NCBI RefSeq assembly: GCF_005049045.1
Contig: NZ_SUPK01000001.1
Location: 620,001 to 684,000, forward strand
Reading direction: 5' to 3'
DNA from: Cohnella pontilimi
GTDB lineage: Bacteria > Bacillota > Bacilli > Paenibacillales > Paenibacillaceae
DNA: 64,000 nucleotides
Below the pieces are notes generated by a model. The model had not been told where the DNA came from, did no database searches, and saw nothing but the letters and a program-made list of their open reading frames with translations. Made by a program: the position numbers and the translations under genes. Positions 1 to 8,991 of this stretch are shown here, one piece after another. Positions within the stretch are counted from its first letter, which is position 1. Each line of letters begins with the position of its first letter.

Positions 1-311
1 ACCAGCTGGACGCCTTTATCCTTCCATCGGTCATAAACCGATTGGAGGGCCGGCATTTCAGCCCGGCACGGAGGACACCAGGTGCCCCAAAAATTCAGGA
101 TCAGCGGCTTGCCCTTATATTCCGACAAATCGTGCGCCGTTCCGTCGAGGCCGAGCAGCCGGAATTCCGGCGGCTTATTGCCCGCTTTCATGACGGCCGT
201 CGTCTGAAATAACGATTGAAAAACAGCGTATCCCCCAATGACCAGGACCGCCGCTAGGATGACAAATTGCAGCGTTTTGTTCCGGCGCATGACGTTCTTT
301 TTCACCACCAT
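1..311 (-). CDS. resA: Thiol-disulfide oxidoreductase (ResA-like), C-terminus beyond window
   Basis: Membrane-anchored thioredoxin-fold protein that, in the ResA family, reduces apocytochrome c disulfides outside the membrane during haem attachment. About 103 codons are visible: a basic start, one membrane segment near residues 15-32, then the catalytic WGTWCPPCR (two-cysteine CPPC) near residue 80. The ATG at 311 is followed by GTG and Lys-Lys; no strong ribosome binding site precedes it, so the start could be a few codons off. The gene is cut by the left window edge. In B. subtilis resA follows rluB-type genes, as here. TlpA or StoA-like paralogues share the motif, so the exact member is not certain. 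Confidence 0.8.
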   Translation of the reverse strand, partial: MVVKKNVMRRNKTLQFVILAAVLVIGGYAVFQSLFQTTAVMKAGNKPPEFRLLGLDGTAHDLSEYKGKPLILNFWGTWCPPCRAEMPALQSVYDRWKDKGVQL

Positions 312-429
312 AACCGCTTTCTTTTCATTATAACGAAAATACCGGGGTCAAGGGCAATGGGGCCCGACCTCCGGTTTTGAACGTTTTGTGTCCACTCGCA
401 CACAGGTTGGCTGCGGGTGTGCCATGAGC

Positions 430-1194
430 TTAATGTTCCGGCTCGCTGTCGGGTTCCACCGCTGTCTCGATGCCGTTCGCCGCATCTCGCAGCTTCTGCA
501 CTTCTGCCGGTGTCAGCTTGCGGTGTTTGCCGCGCTGGAGCCCGCCGAGCGTTAAACCGGCGAACGATATGCGTTTCAGCCGGATCACCGGATGATGAAT
601 CGCTTCGAACATACGACGGACCTGCCGGTTCCGCCCTTCCCGGATCGTCAGCGAAATCGTCGCATATTTCCCGTCCGGGTCGACGTCGTGATATTCGGCT
701 TCGGCGGGGGCCGTCATCCCGTCTTCCAGCTTGATGCCCCGTTTCAGCTTCTCCAGATCGTTGCCGTGCGGGACGCGCTCGACCGTCGCGTGATACGTTT
801 TGGGCACGTGATGCTTCGGGTGCGTGAGCATATGGGCCAAATCGCCGTCGTTGGTCAGCAGCAGCAGGCCCTCGGTATCGTAGTCCAGACGGCCCACCGG
901 ATATACGCGTTCCTTGATATCCTTCTTCAAGTAATCGTGGACGGTACTTCTGCCTTTGGGATCGGTCATCGTCGTGATGACACCCTTGGGCTTGTTGAAT
1001 AAAATGTACAGCTTGTTCTCGCGCTTGATCGGCCGGCCTTTCACGGCGATGACGTCCACATTCGGATCGGCTTTGGCGCCAAGCTCGGTCACCACTTTAT
1101 CGTTGACGGTCACATGACCGGCGGCGATCAGTTCTTCACATTTGCGGCGGGACGCTATGCCTGCGTTCGCCAAAATTTTCTGCAGTCTCTCCAC
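430..1194 (-). CDS. rluB: 23S rRNA pseudouridine synthase, RluB family
   Basis: Isomerises a uridine to pseudouridine in 23S rRNA (family role: position 2605 region). An N-terminal S4 RNA-binding segment (RLQKILANAGIASRRKCEEL) is followed by the catalytic GRLDYDTEGLLLLTNDG motif with its aspartate, and then the RQVRRMFE motif typical of RsuA/RluB enzymes. I chose GTG 1194 because GAGGTGA lies 8 bases upstream and the protein then begins at the usual family position; longer in-frame starts exist up to 1257 but would overlap spmB. About 254 residues, normal length. It follows spmB by some 60 bases on the same strand. Confidence 0.92.
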   Translation of the reverse strand: MERLQKILANAGIASRRKCEELIAAGHVTVNDKVVTELGAKADPNVDVIAVKGRPIKRENKLYILFNKPKGVITTMTDPKGRSTVHDYLKKDIKERVYPVGRLDYDTEGLLLLTNDGDLAHMLTHPKHHVPKTYHATVERVPHGNDLEKLKRGIKLEDGMTAPAEAEYHDVDPDGKYATISLTIREGRNRQVRRMFEAIHHPVIRLKRISFAGLTLGGLQRGKHRKLTPAEVQKLRDAANGIETAVEPDSEPEH

Positions 1195-1253
1195 GGAGAT
1201 GCTCACCTCATTCCCCATCATACCGTTTTTACAGGGGATGACACAAGTTGAGC

Positions 1254-1793
1254 TCACGATTGGCCGAACAAGAGCCAGCAGACGGCGACCGCGGCGAAAA
1301 ATCCGACAATATCCGAAAAGAGTCCGACCTTGAGCGCATAACGGGAGTTCCGAATGCCGACGGCGCCGAAATAAACGGTGAGCACGTACAAGGTCGTGTC
1401 GGTGCTCCCTTGGATGGTGGCTGCCACCTTGGCGGCGAACGTATCGGGCCCTTGTGTTTTGATCAAATCCGTCACAAAGGCGAGCGAGCCGGCTCCGGTC
1501 AGTGGACGAAGCAGTGCAAGCGGCAGCACTTCTCCGGGAACCCCAAGCAGCTCAAGAAACGGACGAATGGATTGAATGATGGTATCCAGGGCGCCGGAAG
1601 CCCGAAACATGCTGATGGCGGTCAGCATGCCGACCAAATGCGGGATGATGGACACCGCCGTCCCGAATCCGTCCTTGGCCCCGTCGATGAATGTCTCATA
1701 AACGGGAACTTTGCGGTAGGCGGCATAAAGAGGAATGAAGGCAATCAGCATCGGGATCATCCAGGCGGATAACAGCTCGATCCATGCCAGCAT
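1254..1793 (-). CDS. spmB: Spore maturation protein B
   Basis: Small membrane protein of the nucleoside-recognition (Gate domain) family; with SpmA it is needed for full dehydration of the spore core. The 179-residue protein has several hydrophobic segments and the phrases YPPA-like loop region DTTLYVLTVYFGAVGIRN and RPLTGAGSLAF that are conserved in SpmB. It starts six bases after the spmA stop, so the two are certainly cotranscribed, and dacB lies just upstream of spmA, the classic sporulation operon order dacB-spmA-spmB. Mother-cell (sigma-E) expression is known in B. subtilis; I did not locate that promoter here. Confidence 0.93.
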   Translation of the reverse strand: MLAWIELLSAWMIPMLIAFIPLYAAYRKVPVYETFIDGAKDGFGTAVSIIPHLVGMLTAISMFRASGALDTIIQSIRPFLELLGVPGEVLPLALLRPLTGAGSLAFVTDLIKTQGPDTFAAKVAATIQGSTDTTLYVLTVYFGAVGIRNSRYALKVGLFSDIVGFFAAVAVCWLLFGQS

Positions 1794-1799
1794 CCCGGG

Positions 1800-2384
1800 T
1801 TACCCTCCCCTGCTCGTCCACCGGTACCAGCGGTCAGCCGCCAGGGCGGCTCCGGTCGCGACGGCCGTCGCGAGAAGTGTGGAGGCGACGATATCGGCGG
1901 GATGAAGCGATCCGAAATTCATCCGGATCGCGATCATCGTCGTCGGGACAAGCGTAATGCTGGCCGTATTGAGCGCGAGCAGCGTGCACATGGCCGGTGT
2001 GGCGACCGACTTGTCCGGATTCAACTTTTGCAGCTCCTGCATCGCCCGGATGCCCATCGGCGTCGCGGCGTTGCCCAACCCGAGCAGGTTGGCGCTCATA
2101 TTGGATAAGATGTACCCCATGGCCGGATGTTCGGCCGGCACGTCGGGAAACAGCCGCCTGACCACAGGGGCCAGTATGCGCGATAACGCGAGAACCAGAC
2201 CGGCGTTCTCCGCGATTTTCATAAGCCCCATCCAGAACACGAGGATGCTGACAAGACCGAGACATACGGTGACGCCTGTTTGGGCACCCCCGAACGCCGC
2301 CTCCGCCACTTCCTCCATCCGACCGTTGGCGGCGCCGAATATTACGCTCACGACAATCATCCCGAGCCAAATCCAGTTGACCAT
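1800..2384 (-). CDS. spmA: Spore maturation protein A
   Basis: Membrane partner of SpmB in spore core dehydration. The 194-residue sequence starts MVNWIWLGMIVVSVIFGAAN, has four to five hydrophobic segments, and carries the NLLGLGNAATPMGIRAM motif that marks the Gate domain of SpmA. It lies between dacB (43 bases upstream) and spmB (6-base gap). Length fits the family. The purpose of the nucleoside-recognition fold in spores is not established; a transport or channel role is only inferred in the literature. Confidence 0.93.
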   Translation of the reverse strand: MVNWIWLGMIVVSVIFGAANGRMEEVAEAAFGGAQTGVTVCLGLVSILVFWMGLMKIAENAGLVLALSRILAPVVRRLFPDVPAEHPAMGYILSNMSANLLGLGNAATPMGIRAMQELQKLNPDKSVATPAMCTLLALNTASITLVPTTMIAIRMNFGSLHPADIVASTLLATAVATGAALAADRWYRWTSRGG

Positions 2385-2426
2385 CGGCTAGGCCTCCTTA
2401 ATACGCTGCTTCAGCCGGTACGGGCA

Positions 2427-3611
2427 TTAACGCAAAAGCAGTGCCCGAATGACAGAGCGGAAAACGTCCGCGAACGAGCGGGCAGCGTCATGGGATACCG
2501 ACGAATCCGTCCGATACTCGGCGGTAGATTTCATCGCTTGCTGCGGAAGAGCGAGGTCGACGATCGGCACGCTGCCGATCAACTGGCCTTGCAACGAGAA
2601 GCGGAGCTCTCCGCGGTGTCCGAGCCTGTAATCCAGTGTGGATGGGTTCAATGGAACGATTTGCATCCGAACCAATTCAAGCTCGCCTTTCGCGAAAGCA
2701 TAACGAAAATCGTCGGCCGCCGCGTAAGGATATCCGGCTATCGGCTCTCCCTGTTTCACCACGTCGGAAAGCGGATAATTCGCAAAGCCGTAATCCAACA
2801 GCTTCCGGTGATCCTCCCAATCGTCTCTGTCATTCAGCGTGACCGCGGCGAGCTGCTGGCCGCCTCTCGTGGCGGAACTCACGAGCGTTCGCAACGCTTG
2901 CTTCGTGTAGCCGGTTTTGACGCCGTCCGCCCCTTCGTACATGTCCAGCATCTTATTTTTGTTCACCCATTTGTAGCCCCATTTTTCACCTTCCTTAGGA
3001 GCTGTTTTTACCCGTGTTTTCACAATCGCGCGGAAGTCCGGGTTGTGCAGCGCATAGGCCGTCAGCTTCGCCAAATCGTTCGCCGACATATAATGGAGCG
3101 GATTATCCAAACCGTGAGGATTTGTAAAATGGCTGTGAGAGAGCCCGAGCTCTTCCGCTTTGCGATTCATCATGTACACAAACCCGTCCAGGGAGCCCCC
3201 GACATGCTCGGCAATCGCGACGGCGGCGTCGTTCCCGGAGCGCAGCATGAGCCCGTAAAGCAAGTTCCGGAGCGAAATCTTTTCGCCGGACTGAAGATAT
3301 AAGGACGACCCTTCTTTACCCGCCGCACGGCTGCTCACGGTGACCATTTCGTCCAGCTTGCCATACTCGATGGCGACGATGGCGGTCATGATTTTGGTGA
3401 GACTGGCGATTTTCATGGGCTCGTCCCCACGCTGGCTGAACAGGATCCGGCCGGAGGTCACATCAATCAGCGAGACGGCTTTCGCGTGGTTGCCCGGCGC
3501 CGGGGGCGGTCCCGCCTTCGCCCCCGCGGGTACGGGCAGGGACAGCAGTAAGCCGGCGGCCAACAAGAATGCCAGCCATTTGGTTTTCAGGCGGTCGCCT
3601 CGGGTGGTCAC
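2427..3611 (-). CDS. dacB: Sporulation D-alanyl-D-alanine carboxypeptidase DacB (PBP5*)
   Basis: Penicillin-binding serine carboxypeptidase that trims cortex peptidoglycan cross-linking during sporulation. A signal peptide (hydrophobic about residues 9-30 after a KTKW start) is followed by the three active-site motifs: SLTK (SxxK) near residue 70, SGN near 125, and KTG within GVKTGYTKQ near 230, then the beta-rich C-terminal domain and a C-terminal amphipathic stretch rich in Leu/Arg that could hold it to the membrane. GTG 3611 is preferred because GGAGGT sits six bases upstream; longer starts would run through that site. The downstream spmA-spmB pair supports assignment as dacB rather than dacA. 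Confidence 0.9.
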   Translation of the reverse strand: MTTRGDRLKTKWLAFLLAAGLLLSLPVPAGAKAGPPPAPGNHAKAVSLIDVTSGRILFSQRGDEPMKIASLTKIMTAIVAIEYGKLDEMVTVSSRAAGKEGSSLYLQSGEKISLRNLLYGLMLRSGNDAAVAIAEHVGGSLDGFVYMMNRKAEELGLSHSHFTNPHGLDNPLHYMSANDLAKLTAYALHNPDFRAIVKTRVKTAPKEGEKWGYKWVNKNKMLDMYEGADGVKTGYTKQALRTLVSSATRGGQQLAAVTLNDRDDWEDHRKLLDYGFANYPLSDVVKQGEPIAGYPYAAADDFRYAFAKGELELVRMQIVPLNPSTLDYRLGHRGELRFSLQGQLIGSVPIVDLALPQQAMKSTAEYRTDSSVSHDAARSFADVFRSVIRALLLR

Positions 3612-3697
3612 AACGTTACCTCCTCCGCTGCATTTCAACGATTCCATACAATTTATGTAGGCGTGTCCGGAAGTATGAAGACGGGAAAATGAGCAGC

Positions 3698-3728
3698 AAA
3701 AAACCGGTCCGCGCGGACCGGTTTTTTT
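3698..3728 (-). terminator. Intrinsic terminator after ytfJ
   Basis: A 10-bp perfect stem, AACCGGTCCG paired with CGGACCGGTT around a 2-4 base turn, is flanked by an A-run on the left and a T-run on the right. It sits between the ytfJ stop (3731) and the dacB start, and could act in both directions, but only the minus strand has a gene ending into it. Confidence 0.85.
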
Positions 3729-3730
3729 CG

Positions 3731-4288
3731 TTACATGAGTTTATCGGACGTAGGTGAAGGTGCGATGGGGACGGTCGAGCTTTTTTGCTGCTGTGCGTTT
3801 CCGGTTTGCTGCGTCATGCCGCTCGGCATCGAGCCGCCTTGCATTTGCGTACCGCCTTGCATCATACCGGCTTGCTGCGTGCCGCCTTGCATGAAGTTCT
3901 TGATCTTATCCACCCAAGACGGTGCCGATTCGATCAACCGCTCGAGAATATGCGTCTGGTTGTCCAGCGGAACAATCTTCACGCCTTGCGCCCCCACCAC
4001 AAGAAAAGCGATCGGTGTGATCGATACCCCGCCGCCGCTGCCGCCGCCGAACGGCAATTGTACCGACGCGTTATGCGCTTCGGTCAACACCCGGTTCCCA
4101 CTGATCGCTCCGTCCGCCTGAAACTCGCTGCCGCCTGCGGCGAAGCCGAAGCCGACTCTAGAAATCGGCATGATAACTGAACCGTCCGGGGTTTCCACCG
4201 GTTCGCCGACAATCGTATTCACATCCACCATGTCCCGGATATTTTCCATGGCAGTCTGCATGAGGCCGTTAATCGGATGCTCGGACAT
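3731..4288 (-). CDS. ytfJ: Spore protein YtfJ/GerW family
   Basis: Forespore-made protein of the GerW (YtfJ) family, required for germination by some receptors in B. subtilis; its molecular activity is not known. The first 120 residues match the family: HPINGLMQTAMENIRDMVDV at the start, a glycine-rich GGGSGGGVSITPIAFLVV segment, and the conserved VGFGFAAGG stretch. The last 60 residues are low-complexity, rich in Gln, Met, Gly and Ser, a variable tail. AAAGGAGG lies 7 bases before the ATG. Upstream TTTATA and CATGCTA with 18 bases between resemble a forespore (sigma-G/F class) promoter, but the match is loose. A strong terminator follows. Confidence 0.92.
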   Translation of the reverse strand: MSEHPINGLMQTAMENIRDMVDVNTIVGEPVETPDGSVIMPISRVGFGFAAGGSEFQADGAISGNRVLTEAHNASVQLPFGGGSGGGVSITPIAFLVVGAQGVKIVPLDNQTHILERLIESAPSWVDKIKNFMQGGTQQAGMMQGGTQMQGGSMPSGMTQQTGNAQQQKSSTVPIAPSPTSDKLM

Positions 4289-4380
4289 TGATGTTCCTCC
4301 TTTGTCTGGAATCGTGAATTTTACGTGTTCTCAAGCATTTCTTAGCATGCGCCCGGACCCGGTCTTTTATAAATAAAGCC

Positions 4381-5070
4381 TCAGGGCCCGGCCAAGCTGC
4401 GCCTCCAGTAGTTAATCGTCCGTCCCATGCGGATCGCCTTGGTGCCTAATTTCATTAGAGATAACAGGGCCGTTCCTAAGCGAAGCTCCATATCCGTTTC
4501 GCAAACGACCGAAAACTCCTGCCCGTCGTAAACGGGAGCCACCGCTCCGTGAGGATGCGCCTTCAGCCTCATGAACCGTCCGGCAATCGCGATAGCTGCG
4601 CCGTATACGGTCCATAACAAGCCGCTGACCACGGCCGTGGAGGCGGCATCCCCGGTTCCGACGCGGAAATCGAGCCGAAATCGGGTGCAGTCCACTTTTT
4701 TCAAGGTGTCCAGCAGCCATATTCGTACTTGCCGATTATCCCGGTACAGCTTTAGCAGACGGCCAGCCCCGCCGCCAACTTTCCATCGGACCTTGCGCGT
4801 AACGAGCCGGTTTCCGATCGTGGCCTCCAACTCCTGCCGGTAAATCAAATTCCAGCTCTGGAGCATGATCGCCGGGATCTCGGCTTGAAACCCGGCTGCG
4901 CCGTACAACGCCCGGACGATGACGACGAGCTGATCATTATTTCCGCTGCGGGAATAGCGGACGCGAATCCGGATGCGGGACACCCATGCCGCAACAATCA
5001 AAGCGACGATCGCCGCCGCCAACACAATCAGCCAAAAGGCCAATCCTGTGCCAAACCGCCAAAAGGCCAT
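4381..5070 (-). CDS. ytfI: DUF2953 membrane-associated protein (YtfI-like)
   Basis: Protein of unknown activity, in B. subtilis encoded next to ytfJ and expressed in sporulation. One N-terminal transmembrane helix (about residues 8-30, LAFWLIVLAAAIVALIVAAW) is followed by a soluble domain with the DUF2953 pattern (RVRYSRSGNNDQLVVIVRALYG near 37-58, and CTRFRLDFRVGTGDAA near 140). The ATG at 5070 is supported by AGGAAAGG ten bases upstream. Remarkably, that ATG lies in the 3' arm of a perfect 14-bp inverted repeat and the ribosome site lies in its loop, so start access may be controlled (separate entry). It lies between scpB and ytfJ. Confidence 0.85.
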   Translation of the reverse strand: MAFWRFGTGLAFWLIVLAAAIVALIVAAWVSRIRIRVRYSRSGNNDQLVVIVRALYGAAGFQAEIPAIMLQSWNLIYRQELEATIGNRLVTRKVRWKVGGGAGRLLKLYRDNRQVRIWLLDTLKKVDCTRFRLDFRVGTGDAASTAVVSGLLWTVYGAAIAIAGRFMRLKAHPHGAVAPVYDGQEFSVVCETDMELRLGTALLSLMKLGTKAIRMGRTINYWRRSLAGP

Positions 5071-5110
5071 ACCAACCCCGCCTTTCCTCGGGGATAGTAT
5101 GGCCTTTTGG
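5059..5110 (-). promoter_or_regulatory. Perfect 14-bp inverted repeat burying the ytfI start codon
   Basis: On the minus strand CCAAAAGGCCATAC (5110-5097) is followed, after 24 bases, by GTATGGCCTTTTGG (5072-5059), which contains the ytfI ATG (5070-5068). Inside, CCCCG (5093-5089 read in minus sense) pairs with CGGGG (5080-5076), leaving AGGAAAGG, the ribosome binding site, as an eight-base loop. There is no T-run, so it is not a usual terminator. Folding would place the start codon in a stem; a regulatory role is inferred. Confidence 0.6.
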
Positions 5111-5136
5111 GAATGCTTCATTCGGCTGGCATCGCT

Positions 5137-5754
5137 TCAGTTCGCTTCCAGCTCTCGCTGCATATCTTCCAGCGACAGCTGGCGTCCTTCGATGCGCTCG
5201 AACAGCATTTTCGTGCGCTCCTCGAGTTCGTCATCGCCGTCCGCCACGACCGGATCCGGCAATTGTTCGAGCCCGGACAGTCCGAAATAGTCCAGGAACG
5301 ATTTCGTTGTGCCATATAGAATCGGGCGTCCCAATGCTTCAGCGCGTCCTACCTCTTCAATCAAATCTTTGGCCACCAGCGATTGAATGGCCCGATCCGC
5401 TTTCACGCCGCGAATTTCCTCGATCTCCACCCGGGTGATCGGCTGCCGGTAAGCGACAATCGACAATGTCTCCAAAGCCGCTTGAGATAAGGAAGAGCGA
5501 GAAGGCGAATACGCGAGTTTCTCGAAAAACGGCGCATGTTCGGGCGCCGTCGTCAGCCGGAATCCGCCGGCCACTTCGGCGATTCGAAGTCCCCTGCCGT
5601 CGCGGACGAGATCCTGCCGCAGATCTTCCATCACGCTGTGCACGACATCGGCGTCCATTTCGACCACTTCGGCGAGCGTTTTGATATTCAGCCCATCTTC
5701 TCCGGATACGAACAGCAGTCCTTCAAGAACCGATTTCAACGTCGAATAATCCAT
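5137..5754 (-). CDS. scpB: Segregation and condensation protein B
   Basis: Kite-type subunit of the SMC-ScpAB condensin complex that organises and segregates the chromosome. The 205-residue protein holds two winged-helix domains: the N-terminal one begins LKSVLEGLLFVSGEDGL, and the second contains LSQAALETLSIVAYRQPITR, the family signature near residues 95-115, followed by IEEIRGVKADRAIQSLVAKD. Its start overlaps scpA by 32 bases, with AAAGGAGG before the ATG, showing translational coupling. The C-terminus is acidic and ends in a short helix, as in related proteins. Confidence 0.96.
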   Translation of the reverse strand: MDYSTLKSVLEGLLFVSGEDGLNIKTLAEVVEMDADVVHSVMEDLRQDLVRDGRGLRIAEVAGGFRLTTAPEHAPFFEKLAYSPSRSSLSQAALETLSIVAYRQPITRVEIEEIRGVKADRAIQSLVAKDLIEEVGRAEALGRPILYGTTKSFLDYFGLSGLEQLPDPVVADGDDELEERTKMLFERIEGRQLSLEDMQRELEAN

Positions 5755-6514
5755 CTTCCCCCTCCTTTCCCGTCCAAGTGACCACGATATCGTCGAACAA
5801 TTGATTTTGATGACAAGAAATCCAATGCCTCTTCATCAGTTCCAGCAGCGCAAGGAACGTAACCACGATCTCCTGCCGGTCCAAGCCGCCCCCGATCATT
5901 TGGGAGAACAGCATTCTTCCGCCGACACCGTTTTTTTTCAGGGTGAGAATGATGTCGTTGATCCGGTCCTTCACGGAGATTTCGTCCCGATGAATGGAAG
6001 CGATCCGGTTGCGTCCTTCCAGCCTGCGCATCGCTTTGCGAAACGCGCGGACGAGGTCGTCCACGTGCAAGCCTTCCACCGGATTCGACGGGATGTCCGG
6101 CCGGAAAGGGGTCAAATCCGCCGCTTCCCGCGTAAACACCTGACTGCGCTCCCACTCGCGCTCCCGCAGCTGGCCGGCAACCGATTTGATTTTCCGGTAT
6201 TCGATCAGCTTGCGGATCAGTTCTTCGCGGGGATCGAGATCCCCGTCTTCGTCGGCCGTCAGCCATGGCTCGTCCGTCACGGGAGGCTTCGGAAGCAGCA
6301 TGCGGCTTTTCATAGAGAGCAGCGTGGCCGCCATGACGAGAAACTCGCTCGTGATGTCGAGCTCGAGCTCCTGCATGGCGTCCAGGTACTCGATGTATTG
6401 ATCGGTAATTTCATTGATCGAGATATCTTGAATATCGATCTCGGCTTTATCGATTAAATGGAGAAGCAAGTCCAGCGGGCCCTCGAACGTCTCCAGCTTA
6501 TAAAGCACCGTCAC
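5723..6514 (-). CDS. scpA: Segregation and condensation protein A
   Basis: Kleisin subunit that bridges the SMC head and neck in bacterial condensin. The N-terminus (YKLETFEGPLDLLLHLIDKA) is the kleisin signature; the middle is acidic and variable (residues 85-110); the C-terminal winged helix (FLALLELMKRHWISCHQNQLF) binds the SMC ATPase head. 263 residues, normal. It is the first gene of the scpA-scpB pair, and ends inside scpB. In B. subtilis scpAB lie near the riboflavin operon, the same arrangement as here. Confidence 0.96.
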   Translation of the reverse strand: MTVLYKLETFEGPLDLLLHLIDKAEIDIQDISINEITDQYIEYLDAMQELELDITSEFLVMAATLLSMKSRMLLPKPPVTDEPWLTADEDGDLDPREELIRKLIEYRKIKSVAGQLREREWERSQVFTREAADLTPFRPDIPSNPVEGLHVDDLVRAFRKAMRRLEGRNRIASIHRDEISVKDRINDIILTLKKNGVGGRMLFSQMIGGGLDRQEIVVTFLALLELMKRHWISCHQNQLFDDIVVTWTGKEGEDGLFDVEIGS

Positions 6515-6539
6515 GCCGGCGTCTCTCCCTTAGAACGAG

Positions 6540-7010
6540 TTAAGCTTTCAAAGCTCGCGTCAAATTCGCCATTTCGATGGCGGATGATGCGGCGTCCCAG
6601 CCTTTGTTGCCGGCTTTCGTACCCGCACGTTCCACGGCTTGCTCGATGCTGTCCGTCGTAAGCACGCCAAAAATGGTCGGTACGCCGGTTTTCAGCGCGA
6701 TGGCCGCCACGCCTTTAGCCGCTTCGTTGCAAACGTAATCGAAATGCGGAGTGGAACCGCGGATGACCGCACCGAGCGTAATGACCGCGTCATATTTACC
6801 GCTTTCCGCCATCTTTTGTGCGATGAGCGGGATTTCGAAAGCGCCGGGCACCCAGGCGATATCCACGTCCTCGTCTCCCGCGCCATGACGTTTCAACGCA
6901 TCCATCGCGCCGCCCAGCAGTTTGGACGTAATAAACTCGTTGAACCTGCCGACCACGATCCCGTATTTTAATCCTTTCGAGACCAAATTTCCTTCGTATA
7001 CGACTGCCAT
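6540..7010 (-). CDS. ribH: 6,7-dimethyl-8-ribityllumazine synthase
   Basis: Condenses 5-amino-6-ribitylaminouracil with 3,4-dihydroxybutanone phosphate to the lumazine precursor of riboflavin; forms 60-mer capsids in Bacilli. Motifs: [17 protein letters not shown] near residue 19, [12 protein letters not shown] near 53, [18 protein letters not shown] with the catalytic histidine near 85, and [14 protein letters not shown] [17 protein letters not shown] took ATG 7010 because GAGAGG lies nine bases upstream; ATG 7019 abuts that site. It is the last gene of the rib operon, overlapping the end of ribBA by the choice of either start or by none. Confidence 0.96.
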   Translation of the reverse strand: MAVVYEGNLVSKGLKYGIVVGRFNEFITSKLLGGAMDALKRHGAGDEDVDIAWVPGAFEIPLIAQKMAESGKYDAVITLGAVIRGSTPHFDYVCNEAAKGVAAIALKTGVPTIFGVLTTDSIEQAVERAGTKAGNKGWDAASSAIEMANLTRALKA

Positions 7011-7015
7011 GTCCT

Positions 7016-8299
7016 TCATCCTCTCTTCGGCTGCAATTCAGGTTGTTCGTTTTGTTCAAGCGGTTCCAGCACGCCGGCTTCATCGGGATCGTCCGAAAAA
7101 GACAGCATATGTCCCAGTTTCGCTTTTTTCGTGTGCAAATAGCGGGTATTGTCTTCGTTCTCTTTCATTTGAATCGGAACCCGCTCGACCACTTCCAAGC
7201 CGTAGCCTTCCAAGCCTTTGATCTTGCGGGGATTGTTCGTCATCAGCCGCATTTGCCGCACACCGACATCTTTGAGAATTTGCGCTCCGATGCCGTATTC
7301 TCGCAGGTCGGGAGCAAAACCCAATTTCATATTCGCCTCGACCGTGTCGAATCCCTGCTCTTGAAGCTGATACGCGCGCAATTTGTTGAGGAGCCCAATC
7401 CCGCGGCCTTCCTGTCTCATGTACAACAGAACGCCGGTTCCAGCCTCTTCGATTTGGCGCAAAGCCGCCTCCAGCTGCGGTCCGCAGTCGCAGCGGTGGG
7501 AGTGGAACACATCGCCGGTCAGGCATTCCGAATGGACGCGAACGAGCACGGGCTGTTTACCGTCGATCGTTCCTTTCACGAAAGCGACATGCTCTTTGGA
7601 GTCGACCTCGTTCGTATAGGCGATGGCCCGGAAAACACCGAAATCGGTGGGCATGCGGACTTCGACTTCGCGTTTGACCAGCTTTTCTTTCTCGTTGCGG
7701 TAGCGGATTAAATCCTGGATCGTGATCAGCTTCAACGAATGCTTCTTCGTAAATTCGACCAAGTCCGGCAGCCTTGCCATCGTTCCGTCTTCCTTGATGA
7801 TTTCGCAAATGACCGCCGCCGGAGTCGAGCCGCACATTCTGGCCAGATCCACAGCCGCTTCCGTGTGGCCGGCTCTGCGGAGCACTCCGCCTTTCTTGGC
7901 GATCAGCGGAAAAATATGTCCCGGTCTCCGGAAGCTCGATGGGCGGGATTGCGGATCGATCAACGCTTTTACGGTCATCGCGCGCTCGTGCGCGGAAATG
8001 CCGGTCGTCGTCGTCACGTGGTCGACGGACACCGTAAAGGCGGTGCCGTGATAATCCGTATTATGATTCACCATCGGCGGTAAATCCAGCTCAGCCGCAC
8101 GTTCCGGCATTAACGGCACACATACGAGACCCCGTCCTTCGGTGATCATGAAATTGATCACTTCCGGCGTCGCTTTCTCCGCGAGCGCGATCAAATCGCC
8201 TTCATTCTCGCGGTCCTCGTCGTCGACGACGACGATCGGTTTGCCTCGCATCAGATCGTAAATGGCTTCTTCTATCGCGTCAAATGCATAACGGTCCAT
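7016..8299 (-). CDS. ribBA: Bifunctional DHBP synthase / GTP cyclohydrolase II
   Basis: Makes both committed riboflavin precursors: 3,4-dihydroxy-2-butanone 4-phosphate from ribulose 5-phosphate (residues 1-200; [14 protein letters not shown] acidic site and [11 protein letters not shown] near 155) and diamino-hydroxy-ribosylaminopyrimidine phosphate from GTP (residues 205-400; zinc ligands in [20 protein letters not shown] near 258, then RQEGRGIGL near 298). All three zinc cysteines are present. 427 residues including a Pro/Glu-rich tail. AAAGGGGGG precedes the ATG at 8299. Confidence 0.97.
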   Translation of the reverse strand: MDRYAFDAIEEAIYDLMRGKPIVVVDDEDRENEGDLIALAEKATPEVINFMITEGRGLVCVPLMPERAAELDLPPMVNHNTDYHGTAFTVSVDHVTTTTGISAHERAMTVKALIDPQSRPSSFRRPGHIFPLIAKKGGVLRRAGHTEAAVDLARMCGSTPAAVICEIIKEDGTMARLPDLVEFTKKHSLKLITIQDLIRYRNEKEKLVKREVEVRMPTDFGVFRAIAYTNEVDSKEHVAFVKGTIDGKQPVLVRVHSECLTGDVFHSHRCDCGPQLEAALRQIEEAGTGVLLYMRQEGRGIGLLNKLRAYQLQEQGFDTVEANMKLGFAPDLREYGIGAQILKDVGVRQMRLMTNNPRKIKGLEGYGLEVVERVPIQMKENEDNTRYLHTKKAKLGHMLSFSDDPDEAGVLEPLEQNEQPELQPKRG

Positions 8300-8318
8300 G
8301 CCGCGTCCCCCCTTATGT

Positions 8319-8987
8319 TTAAAGCATAAACCCGTTTTCCCGCAGCACAGCTTCGGTTAGTCCGCCGCGCTTGCCGGCCGGCGAACGTTCCCGAATTCCG
8401 AGCAGATGGTCCACGTATTTGCCGAGAATATCGTTTTCAATATTCAGCGTGTCGCCGGTATTTTTGTATTGGAGCACCGTTTCCCGCAGCGTATGCGGAA
8501 TGATGGAGACGGAAAAATATCCAGCATCGTAATTTACATCGACTACCGTCAGGCTGATTCCATCCAGCGTGATCGAGCCTTGGGGAACGATCGGCCGCAA
8601 AATCTCCTCCCTATGGGGTTCGATCGCGAACACGACGGCATTCGCTTGCGACGAGCGCGAACGGATGGTACCTGTGCCGTCCACGTGGCCCTGCACGATA
8701 TGCCCGCCGAACCGCCCGCCGGCCATCATCGCGCGTTCCAGATTTACCGGGCTTCCCGGAGACAAATCCCGGAGAGTCGTGAGGCGGTACGTTTCCGGCA
8801 TCACATCTACAGAGAAGGTGCTCCCGTCGAAAGAGATTACGGTGAGACACACGCCGTTCACCGATATGCTGTCCCCCAGCTTGACATCCTCCAAAACTTT
8901 GCTCGCCGCCACTTGCAGAACCATCGCTTCGCCGCGCCTTTGCACGCTGCGGAGCGTTCCGATTTCTTCGATCAATCCGGTAAACAT
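8319..8987 (-). CDS. ribE: Riboflavin synthase alpha subunit
   Basis: Dismutates two lumazines to riboflavin plus the pyrimidinedione, the final riboflavin step. The start [12 protein letters not shown] is nearly invariant in the family and fixes the ATG at 8987 although the frame stays open upstream. Two repeated lumazine-binding barrels are visible: [11 protein letters not shown] near residue 48 and its copy [11 protein letters not shown] near 146; the [17 protein letters not shown] motif lies near 95. 222 residues, normal. It follows ribD by four bases in the operon. Some annotations call this gene ribC or ribB in Bacillus. Confidence 0.96.
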   Translation of the reverse strand: MFTGLIEEIGTLRSVQRRGEAMVLQVAASKVLEDVKLGDSISVNGVCLTVISFDGSTFSVDVMPETYRLTTLRDLSPGSPVNLERAMMAGGRFGGHIVQGHVDGTGTIRSRSSQANAVVFAIEPHREEILRPIVPQGSITLDGISLTVVDVNYDAGYFSVSIIPHTLRETVLQYKNTGDTLNIENDILGKYVDHLLGIRERSPAGKRGGLTEAVLRENGFML

Positions 8988-8991
8988 GCCG

